A stretch of DNA of 64,000 nucleotides from Dimorphilus gyrociliatus (lineage: Eukaryota; Annelida; Polychaeta; Dinophilidae). The notes beneath the pieces were generated by a model, which was not told the DNA's origin, ran no database searches, and saw only the letters and a program-made list of their open reading frames with translations. The translations under genes were made by a program, and so were the position numbers. Location of the stretch: assembly GCA_904063045.1 (NCBI GenBank), contig CAJFCJ010000007.1, forward strand, positions 1,756,873-1,820,872, given 5' to 3'. This document shows positions 24,297 through 34,889 of this stretch, piece by piece; positions within the stretch are counted from its first letter, which is position 1; each line of letters starts with the position of its first letter.

Positions 24297-25436
24297 ATGG
24301 ACTTTTTACACTTTAACTTTCTAGAAAACTCAAAATCAAAGGACTCTCTGTTCGCTATGAAAGCACACAAAATTATGTATATTTTAAGGGGTCTGCCAGG
24401 TTCAGGGAAATCAACTATATCTAACCAACTAGTTGATCTACACGAGAAAACAATCATTTGCTCCGCTGATGACTTTTTCCTAAATTTGGATGGCGTTTAT
24501 GAATACAATGAGACAAAAAAAAAAGAAGCCCATTGTTGGTGTCAGGAAAAAGCAAAGGAGGCATGTAGTCTTGGAAATCATGTAATTATAGATAATACTA
24601 ATGTTCGAAAATGGGAATTAAAGTTTTACATCGATCTGGCAAAAGAATTTGGTTATGTCACAATTGTCATCGAGCCAGAAACAGACTGGAAGTGGGATCC
24701 CGAAATTTTATCAAGGAAAAATAAACACAAGGTAAAAATATTAAAAATATTCCGTATAAATAACTGTATATTATGTTTGTAACATTAGGTTACAAAAGAA
24801 GTTCTAGAGAGAAAACTTAAAAATTATGAACTTATCAGACCTGTTTATTATGCCTGGTTTTACAATGAAGAAGATAGCGAAATGCTAAGAAAAATGGGAA
24901 AGGATTTTTATACATCTGCAAAGAAAGTGAAAGAATTTACATTTGTGGATACTACAACATTTGAAGATACTTTTACTAGAGACAACTCTTCTAGTAAATT
25001 TTTTCATTGCACAGCTAAATTTCTTGGAACAAAGCAGAAAGCAAAAGAATTAACAAATTTTGAAAATTTTGCAAACAAATTCATCGGGTCTACACACTTA
25101 ATGCATATAACAGGCTTTTTAATCTCCCCAAGGACAATTTGTGCAAAAGTTGAATTAACAGAAGAACAGCTCAAGCTCTGGGATGATACGGATATACCTA
25201 ATAAAGAAAATCAAAGAGGTTCAAAAGCTCATATAACAATTGGATATAAGAAAAATGAGCGTGCTGTGGAAGCTGGAAACGACGTTGTAAAGTATATTTT
25301 AGAAGAAAAAAATGAAAAAGCGATAAATACTATAACGACAAGCGAGGGAGTCATAAACCTCTTCAAGAATGGACTAATTTTTCTTAAATTGAAGAAAAGT
25401 ATTGAAATTAATGGTATATTTGCAGGACGATATTAA
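24297..25436 (+). CDS. CNP: 2',3'-cyclic-nucleotide 3'-phosphodiesterase (CNPase)-like
   Basis: Two exons (24297-24731 and 24789-25436) encode 360 aa. The N-terminal half is a P-loop kinase-like domain with ILRGLPGSGKST, CSADDFF, IIDNTNVRKWE and IEPETDWKWD. The C-terminal half is a 2H phosphodiesterase with both HxT catalytic motifs: HCTAKF (25005-25022) and HITIGY (25230-25247). KVELTEEQLKLW, GSKAHITIGY and EINGIFAGRY match vertebrate CNP. The enzyme opens 2',3'-cyclic nucleotides to 2'-nucleotides. Unlike vertebrate CNP, which ends in a prenylated CAAX box, this protein stops at AGRY, so it should not be lipidated there. ATG 24297 is the first in frame; Met at residue 21 (before AHKIMYILRG) is an alternative. 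Confidence 0.92.
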
Positions 25437-25515
25437 ATACAGAATATCCAAAACAAAATTACTACAATTGACACAACAAATTGAACAATAGTTGATGATT
25501 ATATATATAAATCAG

Positions 25516-27540
25516 CTAGTCTATTGCAGATGTTCTTGCCCTACCTACACTAATAATTGATATAACTGAACCTCTCGAAACACCTGAAGTCGCTCTCCCG
25601 CGAAATGATGAACGTCTCAATTCTCCGTCATTATCATCCGCTTCGTCATCATCGTTTTCTTTTCGACGGCGCATTTCTGATATGAGTTCTTTAAATTGTT
25701 CTTTTAAATACTCAACTTTATTTTCAATATCAGATGACTGTTCTCCATTTTTTATATCTTGCAATTGCTTTTGAACGTCCAGAACCGCCTTCTTTATCTG
25801 TAAAATATTAAAAATATCTTATCTGCGTATTTCTTAAAAACACTAACCTCTTCTAAAGATCTTTCATTTGGCCATCTAAAGATTTGGCTGTGAAGTTGCT
25901 GTTGGCTCAAAGAAGACCTCTTCTCGCCCGGCACTTTCCGATTTGCAAGTAATCGTCCCAAAGTATTCATTTCAGATGTGAAATAATCAGTTAGAATGCT
26001 CGGGTTAGCAGGGCATTTACCGTTAGTCAAACAAACCATTCTTATAGCATCGTGGTAAACTGTGAATGTTAATGTAAATGGAATGTTAACAAGTAAAGGC
26101 GACCAGCCAATGATCATCCTAACTGGATGATTCTTTATATCCACGCATTGCGTTGGACCAGGAACGTTTGCGATTAAACAAGAGCATTTTCCAAACCAAC
26201 TTGATCTAGAAGTTGAATATTTTTATCATCTATAAAAAAAAGTACTAATACTTCAAACCTTAAAGCAAAAAAAGTTGACTTTGGCAGCAAAGCGTTTAGA
26301 ACCTTACAAGAGAAAAAAGACAGATTCGCTGTTGAAGAGTTTTTCAGTTTTTCCATTCTATGCTTTATTTTCCACAAACGTGGAATAACACCTTCTATGT
26401 CGGTAGGTAAGGCAACATTTACCCACGCAGTTTCGTTTTTAGAAGAGTTTCTGATATCAATAGGAACAGCTGCTTGTATCTCTGTAGGGTTCCAGCTGCC
26501 ATTTAGTTGCATTTGTTTTCGAATTGAACCGGTTGCCACAGTTAAAAGAATGTCGTTTAGCGTGCATCTGTAAATTTTGTTTTAATTTTTTTTCATTATT
26601 TAAAAAAAAAAATTTTAAATATATATAGGTTGGAATTACCTGCTGACTAATTTCATTCGTAAAGCTAATTGTAAAGGAAAAGGTTCTGATGATGCCAGTT
26701 GCACTGGACCAGTAAACTGCTCCCTTTTAAAGCTGTTGTCATCAGAATCAATAAAAAATAAATTCTTTAAAATATAATTTGGGGCCAAAAGAATGGATTT
26801 TATAAAAGCAGAACATTTGTGTTTTTGTCCAAATCTTGATTTAAGCGATATTTTTTCAGTTGAAAACACCTCCGTAAAAAGTTGTGCAATGTTTACTCCA
26901 TCTACAAGAGCTGCATGACATCTAAATAGTAATAAGGTTTCTTCTGAGCTATTCTATAATAGATTTTGTTAGTTAGTGATTTAAAAATAAATAACCTCAC
27001 TTGAACAAATATCTGCCAAGGTGGAAAATCCAACGATAAAGGCTGAAATGAAGAACTTGCAAGATACTTGTATAAATTTGTTGCAGAAAAGGGCAACTCA
27101 TTAGATGAAAAAATGTGGTTATTTAGAGCGAGCTTTGGCGAAGATTTCCAAATTCTTGTTCCATTTAGATATGTCAGTTTTTTCTTCAAATGAGCAATTA
27201 ACCCTGAGTCAGAATCTAGTTTTTCTTGAAACAGTGTGAAAATGTCGTCGACTTCTAAACGTCCTTCTACCACAATTAAACTTTGAGTAACTTGTTGGCA
27301 GTGCTCTGCCCATAATTCTTCACTTATGTTTAATTTGCAATGCCGCAAAAATCCATTACAGAGTGAAGAAAAGAATTTTACAATAAAAATCACTGGCAAA
27401 ATTATCAGATAGAAAAGTAAAAAAAAGCAAAAAAGCAAAAGATTTGCAAAAAAATTAAAAATATATACAAAAAATTGAACAAGAGAATTTTTGTCAACGG
27501 GATGTTTTATTCTTGATAAATTAAATGACAAGTTATCCAT
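25516..27540 (-). CDS. WSD/DGAT-type O-acyltransferase-like membrane protein
   Basis: Five exons (27001-27540, 26640-26953, 26259-26567, 25848-26205, 25516-25797; 600 aa). A long hydrophobic stretch near residues 25-60 is a membrane anchor. The acyltransferase core follows: VEGRLEVDDIF, LDFPPWQIFVQ, the modified catalytic motif RCHAALVDG (26897-26923), TLNDILLTVATGSIRKQM, AVPIDIR, ALPTD, and NVPGPTQCVDIKNHPVRMIIGWSPL split over the WSD C-terminal domain. The C-terminal 100 residues are charged and coiled (EQFKELISEMRRRKENDDDEA), then Ser/Arg-rich. Related bacterial and plant enzymes make wax esters or triacylglycerol. In the HHxxxDG motif the second, catalytic His is Ala here (HAALVDG), so activity is uncertain. 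The intron 26206-26258 uses an internal ctag acceptor; a nearer tatag gives a frame with a stop. Confidence 0.8.
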
Positions 27541-27620
27541 CTCTTCATTTCAGTGAAAAAACCGCAACCTGATAACTGTCTGCTTCTGTGCATACATTAG
27601 ACGCTTATTGATTTTCAGAC

Positions 27621-27632
27621 GATGACGTCATC
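27621..27632. promoter_or_regulatory. Perfect CRE palindrome GATGACGTCATC
   Basis: A 12-bp palindrome containing TGACGTCA, about 80 bp upstream of the start of the acyltransferase-like gene. This is a full CREB/ATF half-site pair at promoter distance. Confidence 0.55.
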
Positions 27633-27709
27633 TTTACCTATTGATTAATAAATTTTGCGAGAAATTAAAAAAATCTTTGAGACTATTGCAATTGTGTATA
27701 TTTAAGCTT

Positions 27710-28642
27710 TTAAAGATCAATTTTATATCTTTTACAAACGAATGCAGATTTTATATAGCAACTTTCATCAAACCACTTGTGTTCTCTTAAACCTGCAATA
27801 TATACATTTCTTTGTTTAAAACATATCCTAAAACATTTCTTTTCAATTTTTAAATAGTCATACCTTTTTCCATAAATACACAGTTTGCCGGCGCCGGCTG
27901 AGAATTTGGCTCACCATATCCCCAATTGTAGAAATCTACAGATGTTTTATCGGTCCACAAAAATTCTTTTCCATTTGTTTTTATTAATCCAGTCAGAAGA
28001 ATTGGTTGCTGCAAACTATAACAAAAATTAAATATAATATAATTATACGTTAATATCCTCACTTTAGACTCATTATAAAGTCATTTTCTTTCCTGGAATG
28101 TATACTAGCCAGCGAGGAATTGAACTTTCGACAAAAGAAATCCGCCATTACAAAATTGAGGTTATCGTTAAAGTATTTATAGCAAGCATTTTTGAAACTC
28201 TTCCAACCATCGCACATCTTATTATTTTTCGGTGTATTGCTCTATAAATATATATCTATAGGAACAACTTACCAGACTTTAAAAATATTTACCGCTTTCT
28301 TTATTCTTTCAACGAATTGTAAGTTATAGAATGAAAATTTTGAAAAATTTAGTGTATTTTCAGCATAAATCTTTTCGTGTAGGCGACATTTAAAATTCCA
28401 ATAGGAAAATGATTGACAGAAAGGAAACAATTTCATACAATTCTGGGCGCAAAGAATTTCATTTTCAACGTTCATTGAACTTAAATAAAGACTAGGTGAC
28501 ATATTTTGGAATGATGTACTTTTATTCCAAGACAGACACATGTCTTCACTGAAAGAAAACTAAAAAATTATTTAAAGACGGTAGAATGTATATAATACCA
28601 AATAGTTTCACGAAGCAATATAAGATACAGAAAAGCTCTCAT
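27710..28642 (-). CDS. Secreted PAN/apple plus C-type lectin domain protein
   Basis: Five exons (28599-28642, 28293-28548, 28063-28241, 27864-28015, 27710-27792) sum to 237 aa. A signal peptide (MRAFLYLILLRETIC) leads into a small PAN/apple-like module with Cys at NEILCAQNCMKLFPFCQSF and FKCRLHEKIY. A C-type lectin domain follows: GWKSFKNACYKYF, FFCRKFNSSLASIHSRKENDFI, LLTGLIK, NWGYGEPNS, NCVFMEKG and ESCYIKSAFVCKRY. The EPN-like triplet (GEPNS) suggests a mannose-type calcium site, but the WND motif is changed, so sugar binding is uncertain. Exon 2 must start at 28548 to keep frame. It is probably a secreted recognition or extracellular matrix protein. I cannot assign orthology. Confidence 0.75.
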
Positions 28643-30693
28643 TTTGGAATGAGAAATAATTTAGAAAACTATCGATTGTTTTCTAATAATTATACTGTTA
28701 ATTGATTATTACTGGAAGCAACTGATTATAGCATTAGTAATGGACTAATTTTTTCTGAATGATAGACATTAGCAAAAAATATCGTTTGAAAGACTGGATT
28801 GATCTTATACAATAACCAATGTCTTGAAGATTTTTTCTTTAAGAACAAAGACTACTTTCTTTAAGAATTGTTTCTTTTATCCTTCTTTCTTAATATTTTT
28901 CTTACATGACTGAAAATTTGAAGGAATTTCTCTAAAAACTAATAAAAACACAAAATAGATTAAAAATATTTGGTACAATGAGCTTTTACATATATTTCTA
29001 GCATGTGCGTTCAAAGTTTAACGTTTAAAATATTTTTCTTTCTCTGATGTTTTTGTATGAAATGCAAATTCGTTTTTGTTTTTTCCCGAGTAATCTATAG
29101 CGTCTCCTCTATAATAAAACTTGTAATTTTGTAATGTACTTTATCTAATTTTTTTTAATAGGAGGCTAAACTTGGTTAGTCTCAAAATATATACTTGCAA
29201 AAAATGACTACAAAATTAATGAAATTAATGTCTGATGTTAAGAATTTTTGAAATAATTCCATATCTCTCTGAACGAGGATAAAAAACTAGAAAACCTCAA
29301 TCGGTCTTTGGCTAATATTAAAAGTTAAGAAAAGATTTTTTGAATAAACCAGAGGTTCGTATAAAAAAAGAGAAAATATTTAAATATTTAAACATTTAAA
29401 ATATATACGAAAACCTTTCAAAAATTGATTATTAAGAAAAAATACATTATTCTTTTAATGGTTTTTCAATACAAATAACATGTACTGAGATTAAATTTTT
29501 TTCAACTAAGTTGCAACTGAAGTTTGAAGATAAGATGCTTGATATCTTCTGAGCAAGAAACGTTAGAAACAGTGTTAACTGCATCACATTCATCATATTA
29601 CATGTTTATCACAAATATTTCAAACGCACCGCTAAAGTTTTTTATATCATTTTACAACTACTCTACTTTTTTTTAATATAGTTTTTAAATGGGTATCTGT
29701 AAATAGTTATATTTTTGAACAAGAGACTTTCAAAAATCCTTCCTTCATATGATATCTGTCATTCTATAAGGCTTCTGTTTTAGTTTCTGTAATTTTTTTA
29801 GAATGGTAAAATTATGTCGTAAGCTCTTTAAGTTATTATTTTTTTGGCTGTATTCTGGTTACATCACGAGTAGGATAGGATCCCTGATGATGTTTTCGCT
29901 CTTTTTATCACAGAGAGAGCTAATGCGATACAAGAATTTAAACACTTTCCACCAGTTCAAGACTTATGTTGACAAAAAGCTCTGTTTATATTGTAAATAA
30001 CGTAAACAATGTGCAAAATAGAAATTAGGAGTATTCTACGAGACAATTAGCTAACGCGCTTTGAACGAACGTTCAAAGAGATTTATAAAAAAAAGCAGTC
30101 AGAATGAAAAGGATGGTGAGAAATTATATATAGGACCTTGAGCAAGAAATTTTTAGACGAAAAACAAGTTGATGTGGTTAAAAAAAATTGAAATTTTACT
30201 CTTGTTAAAAACTTTGTAAATGTAAATGGTTCTTAATGAAAAGTGTTGAATAAATTTACGCTAGGTAATATCTTTAATAACCAACAGAGGGCTATGGTCT
30301 TTTGAAAACGTAACGTAATAATAAAACTCGCCAGGTGGCTCTTACAGGAATATGATTCAGTAGTTGAATTGTCTTCACCACTTTCAGATTCTTTGAAAAA
30401 AATGTTAATCGATGACAACTAAAAAAAAGTCCTATCCTGCTTTATTCAAAAGAAAAGACGAAGTTCTCAATATGGAAAGTAACGAATTCGTCTACGTTTT
30501 TGGGACAATTTAGGAAAGAGAAATTATATTGTTCGTTATATGTGGAAATAGAGAATATCTTCACTGTTGGGAGTTAAGAATATTTTTAAGTGTTGAGTAG
30601 AAGCGGATACTTTCGATAATCTAGAATTAAAGGTACTTATAACCTTTGGATAAAAAGAACGTTTGCCCGTTGAAAAATATTTAAAAAATAAAA
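28643..30693. other. AT-rich gene-poor region
   Basis: Two kilobases with no recognisable exon or RNA gene. Short open frames (such as 29803-30000) have no family resemblance and are hydrophobic by composition. Confidence 0.5.
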
Positions 30694-31710
30694 TGGCGAG
30701 CATTATAGATTCTGCTGAACTCGAAGATTCGATATTGCCGTCTCAGCTAAAAAGTGCTTTAGTTTCAAGGTTATTGAACCAGAAAGCTCCTTTTTACGAA
30801 TTTATACAAGAAAGAGTCATACAAGAACTATAGTGGTAGCCAAAGTTTTGTATGTCAAAGATATATTGTCTTGTGACAATTTGGAAGATTACTATTCAAC
30901 TTCAATATATTCTGACCATCAAAAGCCACAGGGCTGGAAATGTAATAAAGGTTTAAATTTTGAAATATATCGAAAGCGATAGTGAAGCGGAGTTAGTAAA
31001 ATCGTTATCGGAAGAGCAGATTATGGAATTCTGCTCGTGGAAAAGATATTCCGTCTATCGTGGAAGAATTAGAATTAAAAACAATCTGGGAAGAACTAGA
31101 AGAAATTGTTAATTGATTATCTACCCTTTGAAAATAATAATAATAATCAATTGGAAAGTGAGATAGTCGCAAAAGTTAAGAGGATAATCTTACCCATAGT
31201 GAAAGAATCAATACAAGACGAAAAATCAAATCGACAAGACGAGCTAGCTCACTTAGAGGAACAATTAATAAAGCTGTTCAAGGAAAAATTACTTCGTCAA
31301 TTAAACGATATAAAAAGATATTAAAGGAAAAGTCAACTTGTTCAAAGGATCAAGTGATTAAATTGATAGAACTGAAATTCTGTCATGTAAAAGAGAGATT
31401 GGACCTTTTAGAAGAGAAAATTAATTCAAATATGCGAGGGAGTTTGAGCAGTTGTTGAATGAATTTCGGTAGAAATAAATTTCCAGAAAAAGAAATTAAA
31501 GAATTATTTGGCCGAGTAACTGATTTAAACGAGATCCTATAGACTATGCTGTGTCTTGCCGAATATATGAGAAGTACCATTAAATTGTTTGGTGTAGAAC
31601 GGATCAGACCAATAGTTGCAGTTGCAGTCGAAAACTTTACTGAACCCTTAAAGGACCATAGTCCTCTTTTGGCTATTAAAAATGTTACCCAGAGTAAAGT
31701 TATTTAACAA
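30694..31710 (+). pseudogene. Broken intronless coiled-coil coding relic, family unknown
   Basis: Coding-like peptides recur on the plus strand in shifting frames: MASIIDSAELEDSILPSQL from 30694, VKDILSCDNLEDYYST, SDSEAELVKSLSEEQIMEF, SEIVAKVKRIILPIVKESIQ (31106-31324), VKERLDLLEEKIN, FPEKEIKELFGRVTDLNEI, then MRSTIKLFGVERIRPIVAVA ending at 31707. Stops and frame changes lie between the pieces. The content is Lys/Glu-rich coiled coil. Its lack of introns, where neighbours have one every 150-250 bp, suggests a retrocopy or part of a mobile element. I do not recognise the family. Its limits are approximate. Confidence 0.4.
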
Positions 31711-32150
31711 AAAGCATAGTCTAACTCCAATTTTTAAAACACCCCAAAGATAATCTTTGTTTTCATTTTGCTTTTTATCAAAATTTATAAAAAAAAGAGT
31801 TATATTTATCTAGTTCAGAAAAAAAATAAAAAAACAAATATTATTTTAATATTACGAAAATTTTTCAAAAATTTTCATTTGTTTATTTTGTATTTAGGGA
31901 GTATAAATTATCCATACATCCGTATTACATACTGTTTTGCATTAAAACGAGGGCTTAAACAAAAACTTTCTTCAGGGAACTAAATCTTACAAGTTGGTTA
32001 GCTATTATATATTTTGCTACATATTTAAAATATTTAATATCATTTTCTTATTATTGGCTATGATAAAGAAATGTAACAAGAATGAGTAGGATTATGAAGA
32101 GGGAGAAGGAAATGGTGATAGCAGCAATAATGAATTATCGGTCGATGAAA

Positions 32151-32246
32151 GCCTTCAGACTTTTAAGATTGTTCTAAAATTACCTAAAATTACTTAAATT
32201 TACTTAAAATTATGCACTTTTAGAACAATCTTAAAAGTCTGAAGGC
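32151..32246. repeat. Perfect 29-bp inverted repeat with 38-bp spacer
   Basis: The arms are 32151-32179 and 32218-32246, exact reverse complements, starting GCCTTCAGAC and ending GTCTGAAGGC. The similarity extends outward imperfectly: GTCGA on the left pairs with TCGAC on the right. The spacer consists of short near-repeats of TACTTAAAATT. No coding sequence overlaps it. Confidence 0.85.
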
Positions 32247-32934
32247 ATTCGACAAAATTTATCTAACAAACAATGAAGAAATCGATATTATCTAACTACT
32301 TTTCAGGATAATTTTGACTTAAAATCAAATAAAAAGAAAACTCATAAAAATAAAATAACTAAATAAGGATTGAAAAACTAAAATCTAAATACTTATTATA
32401 TGGTAAAAATTTATATCTGGCTCAAAGATTATACTAAAACTTCATTGTTAAAATATAGAAAACAGATTTTTTTCTGTGAAAGAAAAGCCTTTCAAAATTT
32501 CGTGTTCTCCTTTTTGAGATCTTTACTTTGTTTATATGATTATATCGGTTTTTTCACTAACAGCAACTTTATATAAAATGCTGTCTCTAATACATAATTT
32601 GGATCATAGACATAGCAACGTTGATATTAAACTTGGAGTGGAAATATATCTCAAAAGAATAAGGGCTACCTGCTCCTCGAATGAAGAATGTATATTATCT
32701 TCAATAAATTATTTTCATCAAAAATTTTTTTAATTTTCAATTTCTAAAAATTGGATATTTCTATATGGTAGACTAAGTTTTGTAATGAAGTAGGCATTAG
32801 TTTTATTTAAAACATTTACGCTGTACAATTAAATACTGTCCTGGACAACTGAATTTTAAGGTCAAATATGCGTGTGCGATCTAACAGTTCACAAATTTGA
32901 AAAAAAATCAAAGGGAAAAAAATTCTTTTTATAA

Positions 32935-33420
32935 ACTCTCTTCAAGCATTGGAAGTATCCATCCATTGGAAGTTTGCCATGATTTTTAAATGTACCCCAA
33001 AAACTGTTGAAAGAATTCAAAACAATTATTAGACCAAAAATCGTAAAAGATAAATCAAGAGGTGTTAGCCCAAAAAAAGTGATATCAAAGATTGAAAAAC
33101 GAATATTACGACAAATTAATTTAAATGGGTCGATTGCGGCCAAAAAGCAAGCTTTGTATAAGATACAATTATTAAGAAAGAAAAACAGCTCATTTCCCTT
33201 AAAAGGAATGTGGGACAATTGGTAAAAAGTAATTTTTTCTGAAGAATCAAAGATTGAGATGAACTTCGGTAGAGAGTTTGGTAAGAAAACGTAAGATCTC
33301 AAAGAACAAAAACAGTGAAATTTTGAGAAGGGAACATCATGGTATCTGGCTATATCAAATTTAATGGGGATAGGGACTTAGCATAGCCAGCCACATTGTT
33401 CCAATTTAGACACGATCGAA
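32935..33420 (+). mobile_element. Tc1/mariner-like transposase fragment, decayed
   Basis: The plus strand gives PKIVKDKSRGVSPKKVISKIEKR and, after a frame change, VIFSEESKIEMNFGREFG, then NIMVSGYIKFNG. The spacing of a helix-turn-helix, then FSEESK, then a VWG-like (MVSGYI) block, follows Tc1 transposases (FSDESxF, VMVWGxIS). Several stops and shifts show that it is dead. No terminal repeats were identified. Confidence 0.5.
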
Positions 33421-33439
33421 AAATTTTAAAATGGCTGAA

Positions 33440-33640
33440 CTAATCACACTGATATGTTCTATATGAAGCTGGGTATCGACATAAAAAAGGGAAGAAAAAT
33501 TTATGAAGACTTGCCAAGATCTGGTCGTCCAAAGACATCTGTAACAGAAAAAAGCAGAGTTCTGGAACAATTCATGCTTAGTTCACGTAGAATTTATGGA
33601 GTATGGAGAAGTTGTAAACTCCATACAATGAAGTAAACGT
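33440..33640 (+). mobile_element. Transposase DNA-binding domain fragment
   Basis: The frame 33454-33636 encodes YEDLPRSGRPKTSVTEKS, the loop between the two helix-turn-helix units typical of mariner/paired-like transposase N-termini (PRSGRP). The rest of the element is missing or unrecognisable. It lies between two other transposase relics and may belong to a separate insertion. Confidence 0.45.
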
Positions 33641-33839
33641 TGGCACACCTCGAATTTTAATAGGCGAAATATTAATAATCTTTTTCATAATGAAGAAATT
33701 TTATTATTTTTATTTTGTCGGTCTTAAATTATAGATTAAACCTGGAATACTATATAAGTTTCTTTCAGAAAGCATTTAGGTAAGTTTTTACATATTTTTT
33801 TTTTTATAAAAATTACTATTGTTTTACAATTATTTTTTT

Positions 33840-34860
33840 CTTACTTGGCCAACCGACATGACTATTGGCACATAATCTTTTGAGTTCAAATTTTCTTTAT
33901 CTTTGTATTTGCCGACACTCCCTTTCGATACATTTACTAATTCTATGGCCCATTCCATCATACAAATATGGACTCTAGATTTTTCTTTATGAGCTCATAG
34001 GAACACTTTAATTTTTTCCCATAATTCATCCTCTGACTCAAACTGTGGCCCATCGTAGAATATTGTTTTTGTTAGGTGCCACATGTTTTTAATCGGGCAC
34101 AGGTCGGGGCTCCTTGCTTGCCAATCAATGGTCTTAATTTCATTTTTTTTAAAGGCCCTTGCTGTTGCTCTTGCTGTATGGCAGCCAGCAATTATCTTGC
34201 TGGAAGATGTACTTTCATGCCCATTTTTGCCTCAATCTCTTCTATAAGAGGAAGAACATCTTTCACAATGAAGGAGCTATAAATTTCTGCATTTAATCTT
34301 TTCTTTATCCTCCATACTTCGAATACGCCGTCAGATATTATCAACCCCCAGACCAATACTCCGCCTCTTCCCATATTTTTCCTCACCCTAAAGTCCTTTT
34401 GGCTATTGTTGGTCCATGTCCTAAAGTCATCTTAAGTCCACTTAGCGAGAATCTAGCCTCGTCGGTGAAAATTACTCTAGACCAGTCTAGATTTTCGCTA
34501 ATCATTATTTTGAGGCAATACTCTTTTCGCGGGTTACAATCTTTAGAGGTGAGATCTGTTCTTTGCCTGATTAGAATCAGGCATTTCAAATTTTATTTGA
34601 AATTTTGCCTTTTTACCTCCCTCTGAATGGTTCTAATGCTTACATCTACTTCTAATTCTTTCAAAACCTTTGCTGCTGTCACCCTTTCCTTATTATCTTT
34701 CAGCTTCTTGATGCTCCATTTCATCCTGGCTATCTTTCTGTCTGAAAGCTTCTTCGGACCGCCCCTATTGTCTTGCTCTTGCTCTTTATAGTTGATGATG
34801 TTTCTTACTGATGATGAATACCATCCTCCTGTTATCAGAACGGTATCAACCTACTTGCAT
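33840..34860 (-). mobile_element. Tc1/mariner transposase relic, minus strand
   Basis: Reading the minus strand from about 34860 gives a helix-turn-helix region (NRGGPKKLSDRKIARMKWS, VSIRTIQREVKR), then DWSRVIFTDEARFSLSG with the first catalytic Asp, GRGGVLVWGLIISDGVFE, an altered GCHTARATARAF and the second block WQARSPDLCPIKNMW containing the catalytic Asp of SPDL-P. At least three frame changes or stops break it (near 34384, 34590 and 34190). It is a decayed copy. No terminal inverted repeats were found by eye. Confidence 0.8.
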
Positions 34861-34889
34861 AGAGAAAAGGAGGGGAATATTAGAAAATA

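Noticed and set aside
34076-34626. Plus-strand open frames
   Set aside because: They are antisense shadows of the minus-strand Tc1/mariner transposase relic.
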